This document shows, piece by piece, positions 1 to 9,355 of a stretch of 64,000 nt of DNA (position 1 is the stretch's first letter; each line of letters starts with the position of its first letter). The DNA lies in contig NZ_CP037951.1 of NCBI RefSeq assembly GCF_004358445.1, positions 3,297,001 through 3,361,000 of the forward strand, read 5' to 3'. Source of the DNA: Parashewanella tropica (lineage in GTDB: Bacteria; Pseudomonadota; Gammaproteobacteria; Enterobacterales; Shewanellaceae). The notes beneath the pieces are model-generated. The model worked only from the letters and a program-made list of their open reading frames with translations. It searched no databases and was not told the DNA's origin. The position numbers and the translations under genes are program-made.

Positions 1-2781
1 GATAGCCCTGAATATTCACGTAAAAACCGTGAAGCGGCCATTGTTAACCTTTTCGTTGTAAATAACTATTTACATGATGATTTTTATAACCATGGTTTTG
101 ATGAAAAAGCAGGAAATGCCCAAGAGGTTAACTATGGTCGTGGTGGAGAAGAAGGTGATCCACTACTTGTTGAGGTGCAAGATAGCTCTGGGTTTAATAA
201 CGCAAATATGCGAACCCCTGCAGATGGTCATTCTCCACGTATGCAGATGTATTTATGGGATAAAGCCGCTGTCAAAGGTGAAGACTATGGCGCATACATA
301 AAAGATGATGATAAGGAAACACTGATACAGTCTGTAACTTTATCAGCCTTAGGCCCTTCAGCATATGAAAAAGTTACAGCAAAATTGGTGCGTGCAGAAG
401 ATGCAGTTGAAACCAAAAACGATGGCTGTACTGCTTTAACAAACGCTGATGCTATTAAAGGCAACATTGCTATTATTGATCGCGGTGCTTGTAACTTTGT
501 TTTAAAAATTGAACACGCTCAAGCTGCTGGTGCTATTGCAGTGATTGTTGCGAATAACAAGGACGGCGATGCAACTTTAAGAATGGGCGGTGATAATGCT
601 GAAGGCATTACCATTCCAAACATCATGATTTCCCAAAATGATGGCAAGAACATATATAAAATGATGGCTGATGGTGATGTAATAGTCTCTTTATTCAGTA
701 AACAAAAACCAAGAGACTTCAAAGCCAGTTCTTGGGATAACGGCATTGTTGCTCATGAATGGGGACATTACATTAGTAACCGATTAGTGGGTAACGGTTC
801 CGGCTTAAGTAATAACCAAGGTCGTTCATTGGGCGAAGGCTGGGGTGATTTCCATGCATTACTACTCTTAACTGAAGCTAGTGATGCCATGATTGCTGGA
901 AATGAAAAGTTTGAATCAGCCTATGCCGCAACTTCTTATGTTGCAAACTTCCAACGTGGCATCAGAAGAATGCCGTACTCTACAAATACAGAAATTAACA
1001 ATCATACCTTTAAAGCAATCGAAGGTAACCCGCAAGTTCATGCTTCTGGCGAAGTATGGGCATCTATGCTTTGGGATTCATATGTTGCTTTGATTAACGA
1101 TGAGCGCCATAGCTTTAAAGAAGCTCAAAGTCGCATGAAAGATTATCTTGTAGCTGGTTATAAGATGACCCCAGTATCTCCAACATATACAGAGGCTAGA
1201 GATGCTCTGCTAGCTGCTGCTTATGCCAACGATATTGAGGACTATAAACTCATTTTATCAGCATTTGCGAAACGCGGAATGGGCTTAGGTGCGGTGTCTC
1301 CATCAAGATTCTCTAGAGATCATAAAGGTGTTGTCGAATCAACTAAAACAGAGTTATCAGCATTTAATGTTGCTAGTCATCAATTCGAAAATGACTTCGA
1401 AGGATTAACCAATGGCTATTGCACTAAAGATGGAGTATTAGACAAAGGTGAAACAGGTACTGTTACTTTTGCTCTTAAAAACTCAGGTAACAAGTCTTTA
1501 GAAGGGCTTAAAGCTAAAGTTGAAGTAATGAGTGATCATAAAGTTACTTTTGCCAATGAAGGGAAAATAACGTTTGATAAATTGGATGTTTTCAAATCTG
1601 TAACAAGCAGCCCTCTAGAGTTTACTCTAGAAGAAGCATCAGCTGCTGATGAAGTAAAATTCAAAATTAGCTTCGATGAAGTTGAAGGTGTGGAAGTTCC
1701 AGAAGACTACACCATATCTACAACTGTTAATTATGGGTTTAAAACAAAGCCATTAAATGGTTCATCCACTTCTACTGATATGGAAAGCGTTACTTGGGAG
1801 AAGGATTTAACTCAAAAAGTGCTCAAAGGTGGAGAGAGAGCAGAATCAACATATGGCGCATATGATGGTGGTTTAATCGGACTATTTTCAAGAGGTCATG
1901 ACCTTGGAAAACAAACGATTCATCTAAAAAACAATGGGTTTGAATCAGATGTTACGGTTGAATCTAAAACATTTACAGTTGGATATGACGGTGACTTTGA
2001 ATTCAGTTTCTGGCATTTCTACGCCATTGAAAGAGGTTTTGACGCAGGCGTTGTTGAAATTAGCATAAATGGTGATGACTGGGTTGATGCCGCGAGTGTC
2101 GGTGGTAAATTCAAGTATGGCTATGTAGGCTCCGTAGAGAAACAAGACTCACAACCTCTTTCAGAAAGACCTGTTTACCATGGTCGTTTCATCCAAAATG
2201 GTAACTTTGGTGGTGTAGAAGTGATCAATTTTGGTGAAAAGTTAAATGGTAACGAAGTTAAGATGCGTTTTAGAATCGCGACTGACGGAAATACTAATGA
2301 CTTGGGATGGTGGATTGATAACATCAAGGTTAAAAATGCAACCACACCAATATTCAATGACATTGTTGCGGGTAACTCTTTTGCGTGTGATAACCGCTTA
2401 CCAAATGTTTCGATTGTAGCGGACAAAACCAGTGTCACCGAGGGTGAAAAAGTTACTCTTACAGCAACTGCTATTGATGCAAACAAAGATGAGCTTACAT
2501 ACTCTTGGAAACAGCTAGAAGGAGCTAACGCTAAACTTGAAGGAGTTGATACAAATAAACTCATTATTACAACTGCGGATATCTCCAGTGACGAGAAGCA
2601 AGTGTTTGAGTTAACTGTAAGCGATGGTAAAGGATCTGTTGTTTCTAAATCTTCAATTGATGTAAAAGCAAAAGCTGAACCTGCCCCCGCTCCAGAACCA
2701 AAGAAAAAGTCTGGTGGTAGTTTAGGTATTATTACTCTGATTTTACTACCTCTGTTAGGACTGAGACGTAAACTTAAATAG
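1..2781 (+). CDS. Secreted M36 (fungalysin-type) zinc metallopeptidase with PA insert and GlyGly-CTERM anchor, 5' partial
   Basis: The reading frame is open from base 1, so the start lies outside the window; 926 codons remain. An opening segment typical of M36 peptidases (NNYLHDDFYNHGFDE) precedes a PA domain at about codons 100-235. The zinc motif HEWGH is at codons 252-256, and GEGWGD places the third ligand at E279. A jelly-roll-like region follows, then a PKD/Ig-like domain near codons 800-880. The end is a GlyGly-CTERM signal: SGGS, a hydrophobic helix and RRK. In this family the tail is trimmed by a rhombosortase after type II secretion; neither partner is encoded here. Probable role: extracellular protein degradation. 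A strong terminator follows directly. Confidence 0.9.
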   Translation, partial: DSPEYSRKNREAAIVNLFVVNNYLHDDFYNHGFDEKAGNAQEVNYGRGGEEGDPLLVEVQDSSGFNNANMRTPADGHSPRMQMYLWDKAAVKGEDYGAYIKDDDKETLIQSVTLSALGPSAYEKVTAKLVRAEDAVETKNDGCTALTNADAIKGNIAIIDRGACNFVLKIEHAQAAGAIAVIVANNKDGDATLRMGGDNAEGITIPNIMISQNDGKNIYKMMADGDVIVSLFSKQKPRDFKASSWDNGIVAHEWGHYISNRLVGNGSGLSNNQGRSLGEGWGDFHALLLLTEASDAMIAGNEKFESAYAATSYVANFQRGIRRMPYSTNTEINNHTFKAIEGNPQVHASGEVWASMLWDSYVALINDERHSFKEAQSRMKDYLVAGYKMTPVSPTYTEARDALLAAAYANDIEDYKLILSAFAKRGMGLGAVSPSRFSRDHKGVVESTKTELSAFNVASHQFENDFEGLTNGYCTKDGVLDKGETGTVTFALKNSGNKSLEGLKAKVEVMSDHKVTFANEGKITFDKLDVFKSVTSSPLEFTLEEASAADEVKFKISFDEVEGVEVPEDYTISTTVNYGFKTKPLNGSSTSTDMESVTWEKDLTQKVLKGGERAESTYGAYDGGLIGLFSRGHDLGKQTIHLKNNGFESDVTVESKTFTVGYDGDFEFSFWHFYAIERGFDAGVVEISINGDDWVDAASVGGKFKYGYVGSVEKQDSQPLSERPVYHGRFIQNGNFGGVEVINFGEKLNGNEVKMRFRIATDGNTNDLGWWIDNIKVKNATTPIFNDIVAGNSFACDNRLPNVSIVADKTSVTEGEKVTLTATAIDANKDELTYSWKQLEGANAKLEGVDTNKLIITTADISSDEKQVFELTVSDGKGSVVSKSSIDVKAKAEPAPAPEPKKKSGGSLGIITLILLPLLGLRRKLK

Positions 2782-2810
2782 CTCTGTTAGTTATTTGCTA
2801 TTGTAAGATC

Positions 2811-2840
2811 AGGGGCTTCTCAATGAAGCCCCTATTTTTT
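2811..2840 (+). terminator. Rho-independent terminator after the M36 peptidase
   Basis: A perfect 9-bp stem, AGGGGCTTC and GAAGCCCCT with a 5-nt loop, is followed by ATTTTTT. It overlaps the stop codon of the convergent lipoprotein gene. Confidence 0.9.
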
Positions 2841-3309
2841 ACATTGAATGATTTGATTTTATTGGTGAGTAATCAATCGTAATTTCAACTGTGTTTACAC
2901 CGCTATGAGCTTTAATTCTCTTATATTCTCTCCAGATGTTAATACTTGGGTTGGGATAATACTCCCATGTATTATTTGCAAGTAATGTAACCTTATTATC
3001 TAAAAACAACTCTTGAACAACTGTTTTATTAGTTACAAATACGATACTTCCTTTAACAACTCCATGCTCCCCAATCATTGAATCAAAAACAACAGATCCT
3101 GCTTTCAGCTCAGAACCTTGTAATTTAAATACCGACCCATTGAATTTATACGAATCAAAAGAAAGTATTGGCTGTGATTTGTTTAATGATTCTACCGAGT
3201 TCACCTGTGACTTTTGTATTTCAACATGATTTTGATTTTCTTTATTGTCCCCATGGCAAGCAACGATTACAAACATTGCTGCAATGTAAGTTATTCTACT
3301 AACAATCAT
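2839..3309 (-). CDS. Small hypothetical lipoprotein
   Basis: A 156-residue protein of unknown function. The ATG at 3309 is preferred over the upstream start at 3342 because GGAG sits 5 bases before it and because it places a short hydrophobic signal ending in the lipobox-like IVAC at the N-terminus (Cys18). The rest is polar with a likely beta-rich C-terminal half (VNTVEITIDYSP). No known domain was recognised. It is convergent with the M36 protease gene and isolated from the L,D-transpeptidase upstream by about 120 bp. The lipoprotein assignment is an inference from the Cys context. Confidence 0.6.
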   Translation of the reverse strand: MIVSRITYIAAMFVIVACHGDNKENQNHVEIQKSQVNSVESLNKSQPILSFDSYKFNGSVFKLQGSELKAGSVVFDSMIGEHGVVKGSIVFVTNKTVVQELFLDNKVTLLANNTWEYYPNPSINIWREYKRIKAHSGVNTVEITIDYSPIKSNHSM

Positions 3310-3432
3310 ATAATCTCCATTTATATTAATTTTAGTCACCAAAGAATAAAATTTAACACTGACAGTTACAACACTGAGTAATGCAGCTTGATTACTATCT
3401 ATAAATTTAAAAACTCATACGAATAGGTAGCT

Positions 3433-4356
3433 TTAGATGGCTTTTTTCTTGCTTTTTCCAACTACTACAGGAATCCCACTTCGCTTTTCTAATGCCTTTT
3501 TTAACACCAATGAATCGGTTACAGCATTCGCAATAAATCGCATCACGGATTCGGATATTGGGATTGGTGAAGTCTTGTTTGATTCAAACTCTTGCTGATT
3601 TTCTGACAGCGGCTGATGTACTTCAATATAACGTTCACCGTTGGCCAAAACCGCTACTTTGATTGGCTCGTCAATGATTTGGACTCTGGTACCAGTTGGT
3701 ACTGCATTAAATAAACGCTCAATGTCTTTATTACGTAACCGAATACAACCATGACTTATTCTAAGCCCAATTCCAAAATTGGCATTAGTCCCATGAATGG
3801 CGTACATATCACCGATATAGAGTGCAAATGGTCCCATTGGATTATCTGGGCCTGCTGGCCATACGTCTGGTAGTGTTACTCCTTGAACTAAATATTCCGC
3901 TTTCATCTTGGCCGTTGGCGTCCAAGTCGGATTGACTTTTTTACGCCAAACTTTAGTTATCCAGTTTTCTGGAGTCGCCTTACCTACCTCACCAATGCCT
4001 ATTGGATACACTTCAACTTTAGGTTTACCTTTTGGATAATAATACAGCCGCATTTCAGCAAGGTTAATCACGATTCCTCGGTGAACTGTATTTGGAAGGA
4101 TCAATTTGTGAGGAATAATCAGCTCTCGCCCAGCTTGAGGTAGAAAAGGATCAACATTTGGGTTCGCTTGCATCAAATTGGTCAATCCGACGCTAAATTG
4201 AGCAGCAATGTTCTCTAATGATTGCTTACCTTGAGGAACGACATAAATATCATTGCGACCAACAAGCCTATCGCCATTAGGAGGTAAGTCATAACTCAAA
4301 CCATAGGCACTGTGTGAAAAAATAGCGACCAACCAAAAAGCCCAAACTTGTTTCAT
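3433..4356 (-). CDS. L,D-transpeptidase of the ErfK/YbiS family with LysM domain
   Basis: A 307-residue periplasmic enzyme that links meso-diaminopimelate of peptidoglycan to lipoprotein or to another peptide stem. Residues 1-19 form a signal peptide. A LysM-like segment spans about 38-83 (VVPQGKQSLENIAAQF). The YkuD catalytic domain spans about 93-225, with HGT at 188-190 and the catalytic SHGCIRL at 201-207 (nucleophile Cys204). Length and the LPPNGDRLVGRND opening match ErfK/YbiS proteins. It has its own start just downstream of the peptide-export operon, and no evidence ties it to that operon functionally. Confidence 0.9.
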   Translation of the reverse strand: MKQVWAFWLVAIFSHSAYGLSYDLPPNGDRLVGRNDIYVVPQGKQSLENIAAQFSVGLTNLMQANPNVDPFLPQAGRELIIPHKLILPNTVHRGIVINLAEMRLYYYPKGKPKVEVYPIGIGEVGKATPENWITKVWRKKVNPTWTPTAKMKAEYLVQGVTLPDVWPAGPDNPMGPFALYIGDMYAIHGTNANFGIGLRISHGCIRLRNKDIERLFNAVPTGTRVQIIDEPIKVAVLANGERYIEVHQPLSENQQEFESNKTSPIPISESVMRFIANAVTDSLVLKKALEKRSGIPVVVGKSKKKAI

Positions 4357-4448
4357 ACCAGACTCAATAAGCTAAATTTTCATTATCTTAATTTATAAAA
4401 ATAAAATTAACAGTGTGATTTTGAACGTGGGCTTTAAAGATGCCATAT

Positions 4449-6470
4449 TCAGACTTCAAATTGATAATCTGCTAATTGACTGATTTCACTTCGGTGTGAA
4501 ACCATAATTAAAGTAATACCCTGTTGCTTTAAGCGATCGATAATGCGCTTACTGGTGTCTGCATCAACATGGCTAAACGCTTCATCAAAAAAGAGCACTT
4601 CTGAGTTGTAACATAAGGCTCGTGCTAAACTTAACCTTTGTAACTCACCTGCACTAAATTGTTCAGGCTCTAATGGCGTATTGCTATTATTTTCTGCATG
4701 AAATCCAAGCCTTCTATCGAGTTCAACCAGCTCTAATATTTGCTTCATTTGTTCGATATTAGGTTTACGTCCCGAAAATAAAAACTCCGTCAATGAACCA
4801 CATATTTCTTCGTTGGCAAAAACAAAACCGACATCGACATTTTTATAAGCAGGCTTACCTTGGAAAAGTGCGAGACCAGTTATTGGTTTTCTTTGACCTG
4901 ACAAAATATCAAACAAAGTGCTTTTGCCTGAGCCACTATTACCAACCAAACATAATATATCATTCTTATAAATGATTAAGTTCTTTCGCTGAAACAAATC
5001 ACAATCAATACCGTTGTAACCAAACCCCATATCAATTAACTGAAACACCGCCTGATCGTCTTTAGCTTCAATTTCAACTGCTTCATCTACAGCTTCTGTT
5101 TCAACCTCATAAAATGTGGCTGAATCTATCGCAGTATCTTTGTTACTTAAGTAATCATCAACATGCCCTTGAAACTGTTTGATTTTAGGTAAAACCGTCA
5201 AGCTCAACATGTAGGTGAATGAGTAAGCCCCATAGCTCAACTCGCCTTTTATCAATAAGTAGCAAGAACAAAACAACATCAGGGCTGGCGTAACTGAGTC
5301 TATGGTTTGTGAAAGTGTTTGATAACGAAAAAGGAATTTTTTTAATTCAAAATCTGGTGTGAATTGAGGAAATACTCGCCCCATCATCGAGGAAAGGATT
5401 TCAAATCGCATTCCCATTAATGCAAAGCGTTTTAAATCGAATAACCTTTGATTGAGGTGACCATTAAATTGAGTTTCAACTCGTGCCTTTTCAATGGTCA
5501 GCTCTTTCACTTGCTTCTTAATTTTGACTCTATAAAGCAGTAACAACAAATAGGGAATGATGGTTACGATAAAAAGAGGAGGGTTAATCAATAAAATCAG
5601 CAAAAGTGATATGACTGCAAAGCTAATAGAATCAAAAAAAGTAAACACAGCTTGTCCGAGCTTACTGGATAAACTTCTTAAGCCAGAAATTTTATTACTG
5701 ATTTCTCCTTCATAGTGAGAATCAAAAAAGTCGATATTTTTGCTGCTGAGACTTTGAACTAAACTCTGATTAAACCGATATTCGGCATCTTGATTGAGGT
5801 AAAGTTGAATTCGTAAACTAATGCGATTAATCAGCCAACTCAAAAGAATAGTGACGATTGCAGACAACCCTATTATTGCCACCCAACCTTTGAGGTTATT
5901 GGCAATCGCGATGTCGTAATAGGCGTGAAAAAGTCCGGCATATATCACTTCCAACACCATGAAGATAATACCGGGTAATAGTACAAACTTGAGAGCTCTT
6001 TGCTTAAAGACAGGCAATAAGAAGTCATAAAATGACGACTTGTTGATTTCCTCTTGCTCATTACTTAACTTATCCTCAATTTCGATACAAATACCGGTAA
6101 AGTGTTCACCCAGCTTATCAATGGATAATATCCGCCTTCCCCTTGCAGGATCGTTAATGTATGCCTTTTCCCCTACAACCCGTTCCAATACCACAAAGTG
6201 ACTTAAATTCCAGTGTAATATTACTGGACGCTCTAGCTTTCTAAGCGCATTTAAGCCTTTCTTTTTCACGACCGATTTATAGCCAAGTCGAAAGGCACCT
6301 TTTTGCAATTGTGCAACGGTGGCGCCATCTCGATTTACCCCACATAAAGTTCTTAAATGACTGGTTGACTGGTAATTCCCCATCCATTCCAAAACGATAC
6401 CAAGACATGCCGCTCCACACTCTGCTGGATGTTGCTGTAATCGAACTTCAGTGATGAGTTTATCTGTCAT
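4449..6470 (-). CDS. NHLM-type peptide ABC exporter with N-terminal C39 leader peptidase
   Basis: A 673-residue fused peptidase, membrane domain and ATPase. The C39 peptidase occupies about residues 1-130, with Gln13, catalytic Cys18 in PAECGAACL, His91 and Asp107, so it looks active. Several transmembrane helices follow (about 160-410). The ATPase has Walker A GNSGSGKST, signature FSAGELQRLSLARAL and Walker B VLFFDEAF. C39 transporters remove leader peptides, usually after a double glycine, while exporting the cargo. The ATG overlaps the stop of the preceding gene by 4 bases (ATGA), so translation is probably coupled. It is the last gene of the operon beginning with the Cys-repeat precursor. 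Confidence 0.9.
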   Translation of the reverse strand: MTDKLITEVRLQQHPAECGAACLGIVLEWMGNYQSTSHLRTLCGVNRDGATVAQLQKGAFRLGYKSVVKKKGLNALRKLERPVILHWNLSHFVVLERVVGEKAYINDPARGRRILSIDKLGEHFTGICIEIEDKLSNEQEEINKSSFYDFLLPVFKQRALKFVLLPGIIFMVLEVIYAGLFHAYYDIAIANNLKGWVAIIGLSAIVTILLSWLINRISLRIQLYLNQDAEYRFNQSLVQSLSSKNIDFFDSHYEGEISNKISGLRSLSSKLGQAVFTFFDSISFAVISLLLILLINPPLFIVTIIPYLLLLLYRVKIKKQVKELTIEKARVETQFNGHLNQRLFDLKRFALMGMRFEILSSMMGRVFPQFTPDFELKKFLFRYQTLSQTIDSVTPALMLFCSCYLLIKGELSYGAYSFTYMLSLTVLPKIKQFQGHVDDYLSNKDTAIDSATFYEVETEAVDEAVEIEAKDDQAVFQLIDMGFGYNGIDCDLFQRKNLIIYKNDILCLVGNSGSGKSTLFDILSGQRKPITGLALFQGKPAYKNVDVGFVFANEEICGSLTEFLFSGRKPNIEQMKQILELVELDRRLGFHAENNSNTPLEPEQFSAGELQRLSLARALCYNSEVLFFDEAFSHVDADTSKRIIDRLKQQGITLIMVSHRSEISQLADYQFEV

Positions 6471-8482
6471 TTTGTCACCCCAAGCTCTATCACTTCATCA
6501 GCGATATGTTGCAGCTCAACTCTATGGCTAACTCTAATAATGTATTCATATTTTGATTTCAGCTCAGAGAGGATCTCCAACTCCATCTGCTCAGGAATAC
6601 CTGATAGTGCTTCATCCAAAATCAATATTTTTGATGGTTTAAACAGTAACTGTGCTAATAAAATTCGTTGGCACTCTCCCGTGGAAAATGACGCAGCAGC
6701 CGACATAATGGGTGTATCCAACCCTAAGGGAAGCTGTTTGGCTTTCTCGTCCATTTTAACCGTTTCTAACACATCCCAAAGCTTGCGATCTGAAATATTT
6801 TCTTGAGTAAAAAGCGACAAATTATCTTTTAATGAGCCAACAAATAAACGAGACTCTTGTCCTAAATAGGAAAATAGGCTTTTTCTTTCAGGCTCAGTTA
6901 GTAAATGAGAGGCTACACCTGCGATCCTTATCTCTCCAGAATAAGGACGCTCACTACCTAAAATACAGCGGATCAGAGTACTTTTTCCTGCTCCTGACGC
7001 TCCTCTAATATCAATAATTGAGTGAGGTAAAAATTCAGCTGAAAAATTCTCACCGTCTTTAAAGTGGCAATCGTGGGGAAGTTTTAACTGCTCAAACCTT
7101 ACAGTCAAAGCCGTCAGTCTAAGCGTCTCTGGCTCAATGGCTTCGCACATAGGCGTCATAAGCTGCTGTATACTTTTGATGTCATTATTGAGACTTCTTT
7201 TTAAATCAAAAATAATCACTATTTTTGGGAAAGAGCGGAATACAGTATTAACCAAATACAAAATCATATATGCACTGCTGATACTTAGGCTGTAGCCTTT
7301 TAAATCATCACTCACTAAATGGGCACTCACCAACATAGCCACACTTAACGCTAACCCTTGGAAAAAGTGTTGATGGTATAAGCTGCTTTGAGTATGTTCG
7401 CTCAGTTCTCTACTACTGGCTAAATAATCAACATGCTGTTGCTGATATTGGGCAATAGCTGTATTAATTCGCTGATAGTAAAGATCGGGCTTTATATTTT
7501 GAACAAACTTATTCAATGCTTGTTGACTTGAAATAAGTTGCTGTTGAGTTTGCTCTTTTAGTGAAGTGATTTGTTCCCTGTTCTTGATGCTTATTATTGC
7601 CGCTACAAATGTCAAAATGATTGGCACAAGTACTAACCAAATTGGGGCTCGTGAAAAGATTGACATAGCCAAAGGAACTAATGCAACACAGCTTCCCAAC
7701 ATCTGCCGATATGAAATATTTAATTGTGCAAGGTGTTGGGCGCTACGACAGAGTTGTGCGATTTCACTCTGCTTATCTACCGGTAAAGACCAGAGCATTG
7801 ACAGCCTAAGATAGGTTAGTCTTTCTTGAGAAACAGAATCAATCCAACTCTGCGCTCTTTGCATCAAATATTTACCAAAGATAAAGCTAATAATTACCGC
7901 GAAGATAAGAAAACCCACATTGAAATAAGTCATTACTGACTGCGTGGGCACAATATACTTTAATGTATCCATACCTGACATAAACAGCATACTTACCATC
8001 AAACTTACCGCAAAATTGAGCTTCATAAATTGCGACAAAAAGCTCTGTATTGGAGCATTGATGTAATCCGCTAACGATTCAGCTTTAACCTCTTTATGCC
8101 ATGAAAAAGTATCTATCAGTAGATGAAAGCTTTGGAGTTGATTAAGCAGATCATCGGTATTGCTAACACTGAACTCTTCCCCAGTATTTAATACTAAAAC
8201 GTGGGTAGAGGATAAACTCAGTATTTTCGCCGTTGAGCGGATTAACACAGGCCCAAAAGATTTATGCACCCCAAACAAAAGCGGCGCATTCATTAGTTCT
8301 ATAGATTCAAATTCACAGGTAGTAGATACAAAACCTAATTTTTTAAAAGTAGAAAGCCACGGCTTGTCCGTTTTGCCGATTGGCAACGACAACCTAGATT
8401 TCGATGACCAATCAATGTATGCAACAGGCTCAATAAAATGTTGCAAACGTTTTAAGTTAAGAGAGTGGTGATTACTCTCCAT
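6467..8482 (-). CDS. NHLM-type peptide ABC transporter, permease-ATPase without peptidase
   Basis: A 671-residue protein that corresponds to the second ABC subunit of NHLM bacteriocin systems. The first 150 residues lack the C39 Cys/His/Asp triad. About six transmembrane helices occupy residues 155-420. The ATPase shows Walker A RGASGAGKSTL, signature FSTGECQRILLAQLL and Walker B ILILDEAL. The ATG at 8482 is preferred over a TTG at 8494, with GGAA about 7 bases upstream. It overlaps the preceding gene by 11 bases. A heterodimer with the C39-bearing transporter encoded next is the expected arrangement, although direct evidence is absent. Confidence 0.85.
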   Translation of the reverse strand: MESNHHSLNLKRLQHFIEPVAYIDWSSKSRLSLPIGKTDKPWLSTFKKLGFVSTTCEFESIELMNAPLLFGVHKSFGPVLIRSTAKILSLSSTHVLVLNTGEEFSVSNTDDLLNQLQSFHLLIDTFSWHKEVKAESLADYINAPIQSFLSQFMKLNFAVSLMVSMLFMSGMDTLKYIVPTQSVMTYFNVGFLIFAVIISFIFGKYLMQRAQSWIDSVSQERLTYLRLSMLWSLPVDKQSEIAQLCRSAQHLAQLNISYRQMLGSCVALVPLAMSIFSRAPIWLVLVPIILTFVAAIISIKNREQITSLKEQTQQQLISSQQALNKFVQNIKPDLYYQRINTAIAQYQQQHVDYLASSRELSEHTQSSLYHQHFFQGLALSVAMLVSAHLVSDDLKGYSLSISSAYMILYLVNTVFRSFPKIVIIFDLKRSLNNDIKSIQQLMTPMCEAIEPETLRLTALTVRFEQLKLPHDCHFKDGENFSAEFLPHSIIDIRGASGAGKSTLIRCILGSERPYSGEIRIAGVASHLLTEPERKSLFSYLGQESRLFVGSLKDNLSLFTQENISDRKLWDVLETVKMDEKAKQLPLGLDTPIMSAAASFSTGECQRILLAQLLFKPSKILILDEALSGIPEQMELEILSELKSKYEYIIRVSHRVELQHIADEVIELGVTK

Positions 8483-9344
8483 AAACGGTTCCAATTGCTG
8501 GCCAAAAAACCCAAGATTGTAGAGGGCACATCAGCAGCTGATTTGAGTTATTTGCAGGCTCAATCAAAAGCTGATCATCATCAACATTGGCAATAAAATG
8601 GGTAATGCCGAGTTTTTCACTGATCTTTTCTGCAACACTGAGTCGACTTACTTCAATAGACTTTCCATTTTCCAAACTTAACTTTAACTTGTATTCTGAG
8701 CTATTACTGGCTTTCCCCTGAAAAACGCTTGGTGACATATCACCCAGATAAACAATTAAGGTGTTTTCTTTTGTTGAACGCTTTAACTGCTTGTACCAAT
8801 TTGAACCACCATCAAATTGGATCAGCTCTACCTCAATCTTATAAAGGGTTCTTAAAAGATCTTTGATATAAACCAACCTAGGATCAGGTACGCTTTGCTG
8901 GTACATCATAATCACATTAGATGTACCACTTTTATGGTGAAACATACGAGTTAAACAGTAAAAAATAGAAAATACACTTTGATGGTGTACTGATTCAATA
9001 ATCACTGAACCAGCATAATTTGGGATTTCATCAGGAAAACCAATGACTGATGTAATGTGGTTGAGATAAGCATCCGCTTGCGTCACACTCATTGTCGGCA
9101 AATAGAAGCGTTCAAAGTGATAATCCAAACAACTTAAGGCCGCTTTTTGGTCCTCAGATTTTGACAATTTTAATGACTTAATTTGTGTTGATAAACTCAA
9201 GCTTTTCAACACAGGATCTTTTTGCCAGTAAGCTCGAATATCATCATAGGTTCGACGAATACTGCTGGTATTCGATAACCGATTCAAAATCGTTAAATCA
9301 AATCTAGGCTCTACCTTCTCTTGTAACACATCCTTGTTTCCCAT
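8472..9344 (-). CDS. Unknown protein of the Cys-repeat peptide operon
   Basis: A 290-residue soluble-looking protein with no signal peptide. I do not recognise a family with confidence. The central part (a hydrophobic strand SVIIESVHHQS, then a helix, then NTLIVYLGDMSPSVF) has a vague resemblance to LpxL-type lipid A acyltransferase folds, but the HxxxxD/E motif is not clearly present. The start at 9344 is chosen because GGAG lies 6 bases upstream; TTG and ATG at 9350 and 9347 are too close to it. Position between the HlyD-like and ABC genes, with gaps of a few bases, makes it an intrinsic part of the cassette. Confidence 0.75.
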   Translation of the reverse strand: MGNKDVLQEKVEPRFDLTILNRLSNTSSIRRTYDDIRAYWQKDPVLKSLSLSTQIKSLKLSKSEDQKAALSCLDYHFERFYLPTMSVTQADAYLNHITSVIGFPDEIPNYAGSVIIESVHHQSVFSIFYCLTRMFHHKSGTSNVIMMYQQSVPDPRLVYIKDLLRTLYKIEVELIQFDGGSNWYKQLKRSTKENTLIVYLGDMSPSVFQGKASNSSEYKLKLSLENGKSIEVSRLSVAEKISEKLGITHFIANVDDDQLLIEPANNSNQLLMCPLQSWVFWPAIGTVYGE

Positions 9345-9355
9345 CATCAACTCCG

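Noticed and set aside
3433-4356. L,D-transpeptidase as a member of the peptide cassette
   Set aside because: It has a separate start after a 92-bp gap and is a common cell-wall enzyme; adjacency alone is not evidence of a shared role.
8482-8494. TTG start for the second ABC transporter
   Set aside because: The ATG at 8482 has a ribosome site at proper distance; the TTG would only add four residues.
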